In this document: in pieces, positions 33,719 to 43,386 of the stretch
Layout of the letters: each line of letters opens with the position of its first letter
Numbering within the stretch: the first letter of the stretch is position 1
Origin: Mesorhizobium sp. PAMC28654
Lineage (GTDB): Bacteria; Pseudomonadota; Alphaproteobacteria; Rhizobiales; Rhizobiaceae
Length of the DNA stretch: 64,000 nucleotides
Direction: 5' to 3'
Assembly (NCBI RefSeq): GCF_020616515.1
Contig: NZ_CP085135.1
Coordinates: 4,836,001-4,900,000 of the forward strand
Notes under the pieces: generated by a model
Databases searched by the model: none
Seen by the model: the letters and a program-made list of their open reading frames with translations, nothing else
Told to the model about the DNA's origin: nothing
Position numbers and translations under genes: made by a program

Positions 33719-35698
33719 GTGGCTCGGATCGTGACGTCGCGGCATCTTTTCGGCTTTAGGCCTGAGCGACAGGCATTGCTGGCGTTGCCGGTAGCGAGCT
33801 TCATCGCTGTCCTGGCGCTGGTCCTGTTGCCGCGCCTCGACGTCGGAGCCGAGACCCTCAGGCTCAGCCTGCAAATATCCTTCGTGGTGATCGCCGGAGC
33901 CGGTGCCCTCATAGGCCTGTTCGTCCTTCGCATATCGCGGGATCGCCGGCAGATCGCCGAGGGCGAGCAGCGCTTTCGTCGGATGATGGAGGATTCGCCA
34001 ATCGGCATCGCCGTGGTCGGCCTCGATGGCCGCATTCTCAAGGCCAATTCCACCTTCGCCACCATGCTTGGCTACACCCGCGAGGAGATCGAGGCGCTGA
34101 CCGTCCTGCAGATCACGCATCCAGACCATGTCCAGGCCGGCCGCGAAACGATGGAGGGCCTGACGGATGGAATGGCCAATACGTTTCACTTCGAAAAGCG
34201 CTACCTCAGGAAGGAAGGAACCTCTGTCTGGGCCCAGCTTGCCGGCTCCATTATCCGCGATACGGACAGCGGCCGGCCGCTCTATCTCGTCTCGCAGATC
34301 GAGGACATCGACGCGCGCAAGCAATCCGAGGCGCGGATAGCCGAAGCCGAGACGCGCTGGAACTTTGCCTTGGCGGGCGCTGGCCAAGGCGTCTGGGATC
34401 TCGACAGGCGCAAGGGTGGCACCACCTATTCCGGGACCTGGGTGAAGATGCTGGGTTATTCGGAGGGCGATCTCGACGGCGACCCCGACCGCTGGCTGAC
34501 GATGATCCATCCTGACGATCGTGAAATGGTCGCGGAGGCCGACCGGGCCCATCTCGAGGGCAAGACGGATTTCTTCGAAGCCGAGTTCAGGATGCGTCAC
34601 AAGGACGGTCACTGGATATGGATACTCGATCGCGGCAAGGCCATCGAACGTGACGATGGAGGACGATTGGTCAGGGCCATCGGCAGCCTCACCAACATCA
34701 CGCGCCGCAAGCAGGCCGAGGAAAGCTTCGCCGTGTCCGCCGCGATGCTGGCCGACGAGAAGGAGCGGCTGCGGGTAACGCTTCTATCGATCGGCGACGC
34801 CGTCATCTGCACGGATGCCGCGAACCGCGTAACCTTCATGAATCCGGTTGCCGAGAAGCTGACCGGCGTCGCGGGCCTCGATGCTCTCGGCAAGATGCTT
34901 GGCCATGTCTACTGGGCGGTCGACGAGGAGACGGGACAAAGGATCGGCGTGACGCGGCCTTCAGTCAGTGGCAACGCGCCCTCGGATCAGAATAGCCGTG
35001 CGGTGCTCATCCGGCGCGATGACACGCGATGCAGCATCCGTCAGGTCGTATCGTCGATCATCAACGATCGCGGCGAGTTCTGCGGGCTGGTCATCGTTTT
35101 CCAGGATTTTATCGATGCGCGCGCCCTGCAGCGCCAACTCGCCCATGCCGCCGCTCACGATGCACTGACCGGACTTGCCAACCGTTCGAGCTTCATACGC
35201 GCCATGGAGGATCTGGTCGATCAGGCGCGCAGGTCCGGCGCCGAGCATCAGTTCATGTTCGTCGATCTCGACCATTTCAAACTGGTCAACGACACCAGCG
35301 GCCATGCCGCGGGTGATGCCTTGCTCAAGCAGGTTGCCGGTGCGATGCGTGGCGCGCTTGGCCCGGAGGATATCGTCGCGCGTCTTGGCGGCGATGAATT
35401 CGCCGTCATCCTGAAGTCAGGTTCGGCCGCGAGCGCCAAGATAGCCGCGCGATCGATCATCGACGCGATCCGGGGTCTGGGCTTCCTGTGGGATGGCCGG
35501 CCCCATCAGATCGGCGCCAGCATCGGGCTGGCCGCGATCCGCGCCGGCTGCGGCGAAGTCGACGAGATCATCGCGCTGGCCGATGCGGCCTGCTACGTAG
35601 CAAAGGCCGCCGGCCGGGGATGCGTTTTCGCGACGCCGGACGAGGATGAGACAACAGCCAGTCCAGGGACGCCGAAGCCGCTTGCGGCGGCGTCCTGA
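33719..35698 (+). CDS. PAS-PAS-PAS-GGDEF diguanylate cyclase
   Basis: A 659-residue membrane sensor predicted to make cyclic di-GMP. Two N-terminal helices (about 18-36 and 46-66) are followed by three PAS/PAC modules (about 85-200, 212-335, 350-470) and a GGDEF domain (about 480-635) with an intact GGDEF motif near 557-561. No EAL domain is present. The start is GTG at 33719; another GTG at 33731 is possible. It follows the ECF/anti-sigma pair by about 145 bp on the same strand and probably has its own promoter. Confidence 0.88.
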   Translation: MARIVTSRHLFGFRPERQALLALPVASFIAVLALVLLPRLDVGAETLRLSLQISFVVIAGAGALIGLFVLRISRDRRQIAEGEQRFRRMMEDSPIGIAVVGLDGRILKANSTFATMLGYTREEIEALTVLQITHPDHVQAGRETMEGLTDGMANTFHFEKRYLRKEGTSVWAQLAGSIIRDTDSGRPLYLVSQIEDIDARKQSEARIAEAETRWNFALAGAGQGVWDLDRRKGGTTYSGTWVKMLGYSEGDLDGDPDRWLTMIHPDDREMVAEADRAHLEGKTDFFEAEFRMRHKDGHWIWILDRGKAIERDDGGRLVRAIGSLTNITRRKQAEESFAVSAAMLADEKERLRVTLLSIGDAVICTDAANRVTFMNPVAEKLTGVAGLDALGKMLGHVYWAVDEETGQRIGVTRPSVSGNAPSDQNSRAVLIRRDDTRCSIRQVVSSIINDRGEFCGLVIVFQDFIDARALQRQLAHAAAHDALTGLANRSSFIRAMEDLVDQARRSGAEHQFMFVDLDHFKLVNDTSGHAAGDALLKQVAGAMRGALGPEDIVARLGGDEFAVILKSGSAASAKIAARSIIDAIRGLGFLWDGRPHQIGASIGLAAIRAGCGEVDEIIALADAACYVAKAAGRGCVFATPDEDETTASPGTPKPLAAAS

Positions 35699-35731
35699 TT
35701 TCGCGGAATCCGTTTATGCCCTGTTGAAGAC

Positions 35732-36610
35732 TCAGCGCGTCGGGACGGGGTGCTCGCCGCGATAGTCGTAGAATCCGCGCCCGGTCTTGCGGCCAAGCCA
35801 GCCCGCCTCGACATACTTCACCAGCAACGGACAAGGGCGATATTTCGAATCCGACAGGCCATCATGCAGCACCTGCATGATGGACAGGCAGGTGTCCAGC
35901 CCGATGAAATCGGCCAGCTGCAGCGGCCCCATCGGATGGTTGGCGCCGAGCCGCATGGCGGTGTCGATGGCATCGACCGAGCCGACGCCCTCATAGAGCG
36001 TGTAGATTGCTTCGTTGATCATCGGCAGCAGGATGCGGTTGACGATGAAGGCCGGGAAATCCTCCGAGACCGTGATCGTCTTGTCGAGCTGTTTCACATA
36101 GGTCTTGGCCGCTTCGAAGGTCTGGTCCTCGGTGGCGATACCGCGCACCAGCTCGACCAGCTTCATCAGCGGCACTGGGTTCATGAAATGGATGCCGATG
36201 AAACGTTCCGGCCTGTCGGTCTGCGCGGCAAGCCGCGTGATCGAGATCGACGAAGTGTTGGTCGCCAGGATGGCTTCGGGATTGAGCTGCGGGCAAAGCT
36301 GGGCGTAGATCTTGCGCTTGACCGTCTCGTCCTCGGTCGCCGCCTCGATCACGAGGTCGGCGCCGGCAAGGTCGGCCATGTTCGGCGCCGCCGAAATGCG
36401 CGCGATGGCGTCGTTGCGCACCTTTTCCTCGAGCTTACCGGATCCGACCTGACGGGCCATGTTGCCGCTGATCGTGGCAATGCCCTTCTCGATGCGGTCG
36501 GGTGAAATATCGTATATCAGTACCTTGTAGCCTGAAAGCGCGGAGACATGGGCGATACCTCCACCCATCTGGCCCGCGCCGATGATGCCGATCGTCTCGA
36601 TCTTGCTCAT
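35732..36610 (-). CDS. hbdA: 3-hydroxybutyryl-CoA dehydrogenase
   Basis: NAD-dependent oxidation or reduction of 3-hydroxyacyl-CoA. The 292-residue protein has the Rossmann motif [11 protein letters not shown] (10-20), a catalytic His in [15 protein letters not shown] and an Asn in [17 protein letters not shown], then the C-terminal helical domain [15 protein letters not shown]. It is read after etfBA but is separated from etfA by a terminator-like hairpin, so it may also have its own promoter. Likely role in short-chain fatty acid or polyhydroxybutyrate-linked metabolism. Confidence 0.92.
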   Translation of the reverse strand: MSKIETIGIIGAGQMGGGIAHVSALSGYKVLIYDISPDRIEKGIATISGNMARQVGSGKLEEKVRNDAIARISAAPNMADLAGADLVIEAATEDETVKRKIYAQLCPQLNPEAILATNTSSISITRLAAQTDRPERFIGIHFMNPVPLMKLVELVRGIATEDQTFEAAKTYVKQLDKTITVSEDFPAFIVNRILLPMINEAIYTLYEGVGSVDAIDTAMRLGANHPMGPLQLADFIGLDTCLSIMQVLHDGLSDSKYRPCPLLVKYVEAGWLGRKTGRGFYDYRGEHPVPTR

Positions 36611-36663
36611 TACACCGATCCCGTCATAAGGCCTTTGCGGCCTGTTTTTGTGCGGTGCAAACT

Positions 36664-36697
36664 AAAAGGGCGGGGCGACTTCGTCTACCCCACCCCT
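36664..36697 (-). terminator. Rho-independent terminator after etfA
   Basis: On the minus strand GGGTGGGG pairs with CCCCGCCC (8 bp, one T-G pair) with a 12-base loop, and TTTT follows. It starts about 30 bp after the etfA stop and lies before hbdA, so it probably limits read-through from etfBA. Confidence 0.65.
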
Positions 36698-36725
36698 CAC
36701 TATTTAATACGCTTGCCAGAAAGCG

Positions 36726-37655
36726 TCAAAGCGCCTTTTGCAGTTCCGGCAGGATGACGAAGAGATCGCCGACGAGGCCGTAGTCGGCGACCTGGAAGAT
36801 CGGTGCCTCCTCGTCCTTGTTGATGGCGACAATGACCTTCGAATCCTTCATGCCGGCAAGGTGCTGGATGGCGCCAGAGATGCCGACCGCGATGTAAAGA
36901 TCGGGGGCGACCACCTTGCCGGTCTGGCCGACCTGCCAATCGTTCGGGGCATAGCCGGCATCGACGGCGGCGCGGGACGCGCCGACGGCGGCACCGAGCT
37001 TGTCGGCGACCGGCAGGATGACTTCCTGGAATTTCTCAGCCGAACCGAGCGCGCGTCCGCCCGAGATGATGATCTTGGCCGAGGTCAGCTCCGGACGATC
37101 GGTCTCCGACAGCTTGTTCTCGACGAAGGAGGACAGGCCTGGATTGGCCGCCGCCTTGACGGTATCGACTGAAGCTGAACCACCTTCGGGTGCTGCCTGG
37201 AAGGAGGCCGTGCGGACGGTGATCACCTTCTTGGCGTCGGTCGACTGCACCGTCTGGATGGCATTGCCGGCATAGATCGGCCGCTTGAACGTGTCGGGCG
37301 AGACGACTTCGATGATCTCGGACACTTGCGCCACATCAAGCAGGGCCGCCACGCGCGGCGAGACGTTCTTGCCCGACGAGGTCGCCGGCGCGATGATCGT
37401 GTCATAGCCACCGGCCAATGAAACGACGAGCGCGGCCATTGGCTCGGCGAGCTGCTCGGTGAGTTCGTCGGCTTCGGCGAGCAGCACCTTGCTTACACCC
37501 TTGAGCTTGGCCGCGGCATCGGCCGCCGGCTTAGCGCCCTTGCCAGCCACCAGCACATGGACGTCCGAGCCGATCTGGAGCGCTGCCGAAAGCGCCTTGG
37601 CGGTCTGCTCCGAAAGCGTTGCGTTGTCGTGTTCGGCGATGAGGAGAATGGTCAT
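36726..37655 (-). CDS. etfA: Electron transfer flavoprotein alpha subunit EtfA
   Basis: The FAD-binding subunit of the electron transfer flavoprotein, which passes electrons from acyl-CoA and other dehydrogenases to ETF:quinone oxidoreductase. The 309-residue protein has the conserved C-terminal FAD site [46 protein letters not shown]. It lies 20 bp after etfB on the same strand. Confidence 0.95.
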   Translation of the reverse strand: MTILLIAEHDNATLSEQTAKALSAALQIGSDVHVLVAGKGAKPAADAAAKLKGVSKVLLAEADELTEQLAEPMAALVVSLAGGYDTIIAPATSSGKNVSPRVAALLDVAQVSEIIEVVSPDTFKRPIYAGNAIQTVQSTDAKKVITVRTASFQAAPEGGSASVDTVKAAANPGLSSFVENKLSETDRPELTSAKIIISGGRALGSAEKFQEVILPVADKLGAAVGASRAAVDAGYAPNDWQVGQTGKVVAPDLYIAVGISGAIQHLAGMKDSKVIVAINKDEEAPIFQVADYGLVGDLFVILPELQKAL

Positions 37656-37675
37656 TTTATCTGTTCCTTCCGATC

Positions 37676-38425
37676 TCAGAGCACGCCGGCTTCGTTCTTG
37701 AGCTTGTCGACCAGTTCGGCGACGCTCTTGACCTTAACGCCTGCCTTGCGGCCGCTCGGCTCCTCGGTCTTGATCACCTTCAGCCGCGGCTTGACGTCGA
37801 CGCCGTAGTCGGCCGGGCTCTTCTCGTCGAGTTGCTTCTTCTTGGCCTTCATGATGTTGGGCAAAGAGGCATAGCGCGGCTGGTTGAGGCGAAGGTCGGC
37901 GGTCACGATCGCCGGCATCTTCAGTTCCAGCGTCTGCAGGCCGCCGTCGACCTCGCGCGTCACCTTGGCCTTGTCGCCATCGAGCACGATCTTGGAGGCG
38001 AAGGTGCCCTGCGCCCAGCCCAGAAGGGCGGCCAGCATCTGGCCGGTCTGATTGCTGTCGTCGTCGATCGCTTGCTTGCCGAGGATGACCAGGCCGGGCT
38101 GCTCGGCGTCGACGACGCCCTTCAGCACCTTGGCGACGCCCAGCGGCTCGGTCTGCTCGTCGGTCTTGACCAGGATGGCGCGGTCGGCGCCCATGGCGAG
38201 CGCGGTGCGCAGGGTTTCCTGTGCCTGCTGCGGGCCGATCGACACGACGATGATCTCTTCGGCCTTGCCGGCTTCCTTCAGGCGGATCGCCTCTTCGACG
38301 GCGATCTCGTCGAACGGGTTCATCGCCATCTTCACATTCGCCAGCTCAACCGCCGAGCCGTCAGCCTTCACGCGAACTTTAACATTCGCATCCACAACCC
38401 GCTTCACGGGCACAAGGATCTTCAT
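37676..38425 (-). CDS. etfB: Electron transfer flavoprotein beta subunit EtfB
   Basis: The AMP-binding partner of EtfA. The 249-residue protein begins [19 protein letters not shown] and contains the family block [21 protein letters not shown] and [24 protein letters not shown]. It is the first gene of the etfB-etfA pair. About 170 bp upstream to the rhomboid gene are non-coding and probably hold the promoter; no specific site was recognised there. Confidence 0.95.
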   Translation of the reverse strand: MKILVPVKRVVDANVKVRVKADGSAVELANVKMAMNPFDEIAVEEAIRLKEAGKAEEIIVVSIGPQQAQETLRTALAMGADRAILVKTDEQTEPLGVAKVLKGVVDAEQPGLVILGKQAIDDDSNQTGQMLAALLGWAQGTFASKIVLDGDKAKVTREVDGGLQTLELKMPAIVTADLRLNQPRYASLPNIMKAKKKQLDEKSPADYGVDVKPRLKVIKTEEPSGRKAGVKVKSVAELVDKLKNEAGVL

Positions 38426-38598
38426 TTGCTTGTCACCTCTTTCAAGATAGTTGGGCGCGCTATAGCAGCGTGAGCCTCTTCAGAGTTGTCGAAAGCCGAC
38501 ATTTCGGGCGGAATTCTGGTCTTCATCCGCCTGAGCGGTACCGCTTCGTTAGTTGCGGCAACCCTGCGCGTCAATACAGCCAGAAGACTCAAATCGGT

Positions 38599-39405
38599 TC
38601 AGTCAGGACCTGAAATGCTTCCCCGGCCCCAGCGCGGCGCTGGCTGGGAGGCGGGCGGTTCGCTCGCTGCCGGATCGGTGGTGACGGGGGGCTGATCAGC
38701 GTTGGCAGTCGGGACGTCCTCGTCAGCGGCTGCAAAAAGCGGCACGCCGCGGCTGCGCAGGACAAGCACCAGGATGGCTCCGGCGATGATGCCGCCGATA
38801 TGGCAGGCCCAGGAAATCTGGTCCTCGCCGCCGCGGGCGAACATCACGACCTGAAACAGGACCCATAGGACGAGCGGGATGAAGGCGGGAATGCGCAGCG
38901 GAATGCGGGCAAAGGCGAGGACCCATACCTTCACTCGCGGGTAAAGGATCAGATAGGCGGTGACGACGCCGGCGATGGCGCCCGAGGCGCCGATCAGCGG
39001 CTCCTGCGAATCCCATGCCACCAGGCTCTGGAACAAGGCGCCGGCGATGGCGCATAGCAGATAGAAGATCAGATAGCGGATATGGCCCAGCGCATCCTCG
39101 ACATTGTCGCCGAACACCCACAGGAACACCATATTGCCGCCAAGGTGGAAGATATCCGCGTGCAGGAAGGCATAGGTAACGTAGCTCAACTGCTCGGGGA
39201 TCACCACGAAGCGGGGATCCAGTTCCGCCGTGTTGTGGACGACGGAGGGAATGAAGCCCAGGCCGAGCACGGCCGCGTTGGTGAAATTCTCGCCGCTGAG
39301 CGATGTGATGAGATAGACGATGGCGTTGAGCGCGATCAGGCCGATCGTCACATATTGCAGCCTGATGTGGCGAAGCCTGTTGCTGTCGTAGAGCGGGATG
39401 AACAT
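38599..39405 (-). CDS. Rhomboid-family intramembrane serine protease
   Basis: A 268-residue membrane protein with about six helices. The catalytic dyad is visible as Ser141 in GASGAIAGV and His202 in CHIGGIIAG; the HADIFHLGGNMVFLWVFG block of the oxyanion region is also present. The C-terminal 45 residues are Pro/Ala-rich and probably cytoplasmic. Rhomboids cleave transmembrane substrates; the substrate is unknown. It is read after cobO on the same strand, 30 bp downstream. Confidence 0.9.
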   Translation of the reverse strand: MFIPLYDSNRLRHIRLQYVTIGLIALNAIVYLITSLSGENFTNAAVLGLGFIPSVVHNTAELDPRFVVIPEQLSYVTYAFLHADIFHLGGNMVFLWVFGDNVEDALGHIRYLIFYLLCAIAGALFQSLVAWDSQEPLIGASGAIAGVVTAYLILYPRVKVWVLAFARIPLRIPAFIPLVLWVLFQVVMFARGGEDQISWACHIGGIIAGAILVLVLRSRGVPLFAAADEDVPTANADQPPVTTDPAASEPPASQPAPRWGRGSISGPD

Positions 39406-39435
39406 GAGTGCCAGGACCTGTCCCGCTCGGCAAAT

Positions 39436-40017
39436 TCAGCGGTTCTTGCCGGGAACCCATAACACGTCGGCATTTCCATTGTCATTGACCGCCCGGGCCG
39501 CGACGAACAGAAAATCCGATACGCGGTTGATGTATTTCAGACCATCGCGGTTGACGTGCTCGCCCGGGTCCTGCGCCAGCGCCACCATCAGCCGTTCGGC
39601 CCGCCGCGCTACCGTGCGGGCAAGATGAAGGGCCGCCGCCGCCGGGGTGCCGCCATTCAGCACGAAGGATTTGAGCGGCTGAAGGTCCTTGTTGAGGAGG
39701 TCGATGTCCTTCTCGACCCGGTCGGTCTGCGTGGCGGTGATGCGCAAGGGCTCATATCCCAGCGGTTTGCCGTCATCGGGCACGGCAAGGTCGGCGCCGA
39801 GGTCGAAGAGATCGTTCTGGATGCGGCCGAGCATCGCGTCGATCGACGGGTCGGTCACGGCGGTATGGACCCGGGCCATGCCGATGCAGGCATTGGCTTC
39901 GTCGACCGTGCCGTAGGCATCGACGCGAAGATCGGACTTCAGCCGTCGTTCGCCGGTGCCAAGGCCGGTGGTGCCGTCATCGCCCGTGCGGGTGTAGATC
40001 TTGTTGAGCTTGACCAC
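39436..40017 (-). CDS. Cob(I)alamin adenosyltransferase, PduO type
   Basis: ATP:cob(I)alamin adenosyltransferase, the step that makes adenosylcobalamin. The 193-residue protein has the PduO-type N-terminus KIYTRTGDDGTTGLGTGERRLKSD (ATP-binding) and the block VDAYGTVDEANACIG, then the FVLNGGTPAAAALHLARTVARRAER region. It differs from the CobA/CobO P-loop type, which it lacks. It follows a small twin-TM gene by about 20 bp. Confidence 0.92.
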   Translation of the reverse strand: MVKLNKIYTRTGDDGTTGLGTGERRLKSDLRVDAYGTVDEANACIGMARVHTAVTDPSIDAMLGRIQNDLFDLGADLAVPDDGKPLGYEPLRITATQTDRVEKDIDLLNKDLQPLKSFVLNGGTPAAAALHLARTVARRAERLMVALAQDPGEHVNRDGLKYINRVSDFLFVAARAVNDNGNADVLWVPGKNR

Positions 40018-40037
40018 GCAATGCCCCCAAACGGTGG

Positions 40038-40229
40038 TTACTTACGGGTGAAATACACCACCAGCATGATCAGCACCACCGCCAGGAACTGCAGCAGCAC
40101 ACGTGCCTGCATCAGCTTGTTCGAGGTCATGCCCGAGCCGCCACGCATCATGTTGATGAGGCCGCGGATCAAGACGATCACCACCGCGATCATCACGAGG
40201 GCTGCGAGGATTTTAAAGACGATTGCCAT
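40038..40229 (-). CDS. Twin-transmembrane (HIG1-like) small protein
   Basis: A 63-residue protein of two membrane helices (about 5-25 and 42-60) joined by a short polar loop NMMRGGSGMTSNKLMQARVL. The size and loop, with QARVLLQ, resemble the alphaproteobacterial twin-TM/HIG1 domain proteins, whose mitochondrial relatives associate with respiratory complexes. Its place directly before cobO is common in rhizobia. No function is claimed. Confidence 0.75.
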   Translation of the reverse strand: MAIVFKILAALVMIAVVIVLIRGLINMMRGGSGMTSNKLMQARVLLQFLAVVLIMLVVYFTRK

Positions 40230-40253
40230 CGTGGATTTCCAATTAGATTGCGT

Positions 40254-41120
40254 TCAAGCGCGGTTGGCAAGCAGACGGTAGAGTATCGATGCGGGCAGGA
40301 TTCGTTTCAGCATGACGCCGATCCTGGCCGGCATTGTTACCACATAGTGCGGGCGTGGGCGCCGCGACAGAAGTGCATGGCGCAAGGCGGCATGAACCAC
40401 TTCCGGGCCAGGCTTGCCGCGCGACTTGCTGCCACCAGCCCGCAAGCGCTCCAGCTGTGCGGCGTAGTCGATGCGATGGACGGAATTCTCGTGGTCGATG
40501 TTCTTCACAAACCACGCGAGGCCATTGCTGGCGATCTTCGAGATCACCGGCCCCGGCTCGATCAGCGAGACATGAACGCCGCTGCTCTGGAGTTCCTGGC
40601 GCATGCAGAGCATGAGGCCCTCGAGTGCGTGTTTCGATGCGCAATAGGCGCCGCGAAACGGCACCGGTACCAGGCCAAGGATCGAGGAGCAATGGATGAC
40701 GCGGCCATGCCCCTGGCGGCGCATCAAGGGCACGACGCGGCAGGTGAGGTCATGCCAGCCGAAGACATTCGTCTCGAACTGTGCCCGCAGCGCCGCGACG
40801 GGCAGGTCCTCGACCGCGCCGGCCTGTGCGTAGGCGCCATTGTTGAACAGCGCATCGATACGTCCGCCGGTGCGCTCGACCACCGAAGCCACCAGCGCCT
40901 CGATGGAGCCGGGCTCGCCATAGTCCAGATAAAAGGCTTCGACGCCGTCGGCTTCGAGCGCGGCGATGTCCTCGGGCTTTCGCGCCGTCGCGAACACACG
41001 CCAACCTTCCGCCCGCAGCGCGCGGGCGCAATAGGCGCCTATTCCAGACGACGCGCCGGTGACGATGATTGTGCGCAACTCTTTCGCGGGTGAATTCGTG
41101 GTTTGACGAAGGGTTGCCAT
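40254..41120 (-). CDS. Short-chain dehydrogenase/reductase (SDR)
   Basis: A 288-residue Rossmann oxidoreductase. The cofactor motif TGASSGIG is near residues 21-28, the NNGAYAQ stabilising motif near 90, the active-site Ser in HCSSILG, and the catalytic YxxxK as YCASKH near 160. The C-terminus is longer than a minimal SDR. The natural substrate is unknown. It is divergent from the yihY-like gene, with a start at 41120 preferred over 41129. Confidence 0.87.
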   Translation of the reverse strand: MATLRQTTNSPAKELRTIIVTGASSGIGAYCARALRAEGWRVFATARKPEDIAALEADGVEAFYLDYGEPGSIEALVASVVERTGGRIDALFNNGAYAQAGAVEDLPVAALRAQFETNVFGWHDLTCRVVPLMRRQGHGRVIHCSSILGLVPVPFRGAYCASKHALEGLMLCMRQELQSSGVHVSLIEPGPVISKIASNGLAWFVKNIDHENSVHRIDYAAQLERLRAGGSKSRGKPGPEVVHAALRHALLSRRPRPHYVVTMPARIGVMLKRILPASILYRLLANRA

Positions 41121-41178
41121 TTGCCGCATTCACTTCCCATATTCGCGGCGTCGAGACAATCGAAGGGAGCGCGCGTTC

Positions 41179-42030
41179 TTGCTGCGGAATATTGTCGCCT
41201 TGCGCCGCGTGCTCTACGACGCGCTCGGCCATTTCAACACCGATGACGGCTGGGCGATGGCCAGCCATCTGGCGATCACCTCGCTGATGGCGCTGTTTCC
41301 GTTCCTGATCTTCGCCACGACGCTGGGGAGCTTCCTCGGTGCGCAGGCCTTTGCCGACACGGCCGTGCATCTGGTCTTCGACACCTGGCCGGATCAGATC
41401 GCCAAGCCGATCGCCCATGAGGTGCTGAACGTGCTGACGGTCAGGCGCTCCGACCTGTTGACCTACGGCGTGCTCCTTGCCGCCTACTTTGCCTCGAACG
41501 GTATCGAGGCGCTGCGCACTTCGCTCAACCGGGCCTATCGCGTGACGGAGACGCGAGGTATCATCTATCGCCGGGTGCAGAGCATTTTCTTCGTGCTGAT
41601 CGCGACCGCCGGGTTCCTGGCGATCAGCGTGCTGCTGGTCTTCGCGCCGCTGCTGGCGCGGCTGGCGGAAGCCAATTTCGAGTGGATAAAGCCCTATACG
41701 GGCACGATCACGCTGTGGCGCTATGTGATCGCATCCACCGTCATCGTCGGCGGGCTGTTTTCGGTTCACTACTGGCTGCCGGCGGGCAAGCGCCGCTTCG
41801 TCTCCCTGGTGCCCGGCATTGTCTTCACGCTGATCGCATGGCTCGTCGGCTCAACCGTCTTCGCCACCTATCTCGATCATTTCTCATCCTATGTGACGAC
41901 CTATGCCGGCCTCGCGTCGATCATGATCGCCGTCGTGTTCCTCTACATCGTCTCGGCGATCTTCATCCTTGGCGGCGAACTCAACGCCGCGATCAGCCGC
42001 TATCTTGAGGCGCGGGCGAGGGTGGGCTGA
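41179..42030 (+). CDS. YihY/BrkB-family inner-membrane protein
   Basis: A 283-residue membrane protein of the YihY/BrkB family (also called UPF0761), formerly annotated as ribonuclease BN. Six hydrophobic helices are visible, with the family start GWAMASHLAITSLMALFPFLIF and the C-terminal LASIMIAVVFLYIVSAIFILGGELNAA. The start is TTG at 41179 with AAGGGAG upstream. Function is unsettled. It converges on a DMT transporter gene and overlaps its end by about 30 bp. Confidence 0.87.
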   Translation: MLRNIVALRRVLYDALGHFNTDDGWAMASHLAITSLMALFPFLIFATTLGSFLGAQAFADTAVHLVFDTWPDQIAKPIAHEVLNVLTVRRSDLLTYGVLLAAYFASNGIEALRTSLNRAYRVTETRGIIYRRVQSIFFVLIATAGFLAISVLLVFAPLLARLAEANFEWIKPYTGTITLWRYVIASTVIVGGLFSVHYWLPAGKRRFVSLVPGIVFTLIAWLVGSTVFATYLDHFSSYVTTYAGLASIMIAVVFLYIVSAIFILGGELNAAISRYLEARARVG

Positions 42031-42887
42031 GCGGTCGCCAGTCCGACACCGAGCGTCGTGATGGCCATGCCAGCGATCTGGATCAGGCTAAGCTGTTCGC
42101 CAAACAGCGCCCAGGCCATTACCGCGGTGACCGCTGGAACCAGGTAGAACAGCGAGGCGACCTTCGACATCTCGCCATCGCGGATCATGATCATCAGCAG
42201 GAAGATGGCGCCGAGCGACAGCACCAGCACCAGCCAGGCCATGGCGAAGATCAATTCGCCGTTGATGACGACGGTGTGTGTTTCGAAAGCGAGCGAGGCC
42301 AGGGCCATCAGCGAGGCGCCGCCGACATATTGCCACGCGGTTGCCGCGACGAGGTCGCCGCCGGAGGCGAAGCGCTTCTGCCAGATGGTGCCGACGGCCA
42401 TGCCCAGCACCGAGACAAGCGACGCGGCGAGCGTCTCGGCGGTCACGCCGCCGCCGATCGCGCCGAGCTTCGGCCAGAGCACGATGATCACACCGACCAG
42501 ACCCGTACCGAGACCGAGCCAATGGCGCGGCAGGATGGCCTCGCCCAGGAATTTGCCGGCAAGTACCGCCGTGATCAGTGGCTGCAACCCGACGATCAGC
42601 GCCGAAAGCCCGGCCGGCATGCCCCTGTGGATGGCCCAGAACACACCGCCCAGATAGACGCCATGCATCAGGATGCCCGCCCCCGCCGCATGCATCGCCT
42701 CCTTGCGGGTGGCTCTCCTTGAGCCAAGCACGGCCGTCAAGGCCGTCAGCAGAACGGCCGCCAGGACAAAGCGCGTGGCCAGGAACGTAAAGGGCTCCGC
42801 CCACGGCATGGCATAGCGCGCGCCGATGAAGCCCGTCGCCCACAGGACGACGAAGGAAGCGGGAATGAACCGCTTTAGAGTTGGCAT
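42000..42887 (-). CDS. DMT superfamily (EamA) transporter
   Basis: A 295-residue protein with ten hydrophobic helices in two EamA repeats. The N-terminus MPTLKRFIPASFVVLWATGFIGARYAMPWAEP is typical of the RhaT/YdcZ-like family. ATG 42887 was chosen; the longer frame adds residues without transporter character. The substrate is unknown. Its 3' end overlaps the convergent yihY-like gene by 31 bp. Confidence 0.85.
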   Translation of the reverse strand: MPTLKRFIPASFVVLWATGFIGARYAMPWAEPFTFLATRFVLAAVLLTALTAVLGSRRATRKEAMHAAGAGILMHGVYLGGVFWAIHRGMPAGLSALIVGLQPLITAVLAGKFLGEAILPRHWLGLGTGLVGVIIVLWPKLGAIGGGVTAETLAASLVSVLGMAVGTIWQKRFASGGDLVAATAWQYVGGASLMALASLAFETHTVVINGELIFAMAWLVLVLSLGAIFLLMIMIRDGEMSKVASLFYLVPAVTAVMAWALFGEQLSLIQIAGMAITTLGVGLATAQPTLARASR

Positions 42888-43071
42888 TTTGGGGGACCGT
42901 CGCGTGTTGGGTGAAGGGTTGATTACCGTGAATGCTCTAATGCGGTTCGGCCCGACAAGCAAAACGAAACAATTGATATATAAGCTCAAGCGAATTTAAG
43001 GGGTGGCGTCAGGACAATCGATGGCTATTGATTGATCCGACATGGCGTCTCGGCTTCGAGAGGAAGCGGGC

Positions 43072-43359
43072 ATGCTGTTGCGTCTCGATACAAGCTGGCT
43101 GCTGATGACCGTTGCGAGCGTTGCGGTCTTCGGTTTCTTCTTCGGTACGGCGCTCGATGCGATCATGCAGGATGACGGCTTCGGCTCGACCGGCAACACG
43201 CTGCTGTTCACCTTCGGCTTCTTCGTGGCTGTGCTGGTCGCGAATTCCTACGGCATCGACCTGAAAGACCTCAAGTTTGCGGTCGCCTGGGGTCTGGGAG
43301 GCGCTTTTGCGTTCATCAGTGTCCTGGCGCTGATCAAGGCGGGGCTGGCCCGCTGGTAG
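43072..43359 (+). CDS. Small membrane protein of unknown function
   Basis: A 95-residue protein with three hydrophobic segments (about 8-27, 41-56, 65-90). ATG 43072 has GAGGAAG 8 bases upstream, better than the ATG at 43042. No known domain was recognised. It lies alone between a divergent DMT transporter and the convergent gluQ gene. Confidence 0.65.
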   Translation: MLLRLDTSWLLMTVASVAVFGFFFGTALDAIMQDDGFGSTGNTLLFTFGFFVAVLVANSYGIDLKDLKFAVAWGLGGAFAFISVLALIKAGLARW

Positions 43360-43386
43360 GCAGCGGGGTCCAGCTTTCAATATGAT

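Noticed and set aside
36611..36663. AGGCC/GGCCT hairpin followed by GTTTTTG as a plus-strand terminator
   Set aside because: No plus-strand gene ends there; the stem is only 5 bp and likely incidental beside the etfA terminator.
40750..41769. A 339-codon minus-strand open frame covering the yihY start and part of the SDR gene
   Set aside because: It overlaps the convincing YihY and SDR frames and has a low-complexity Gln/Arg-rich sequence.
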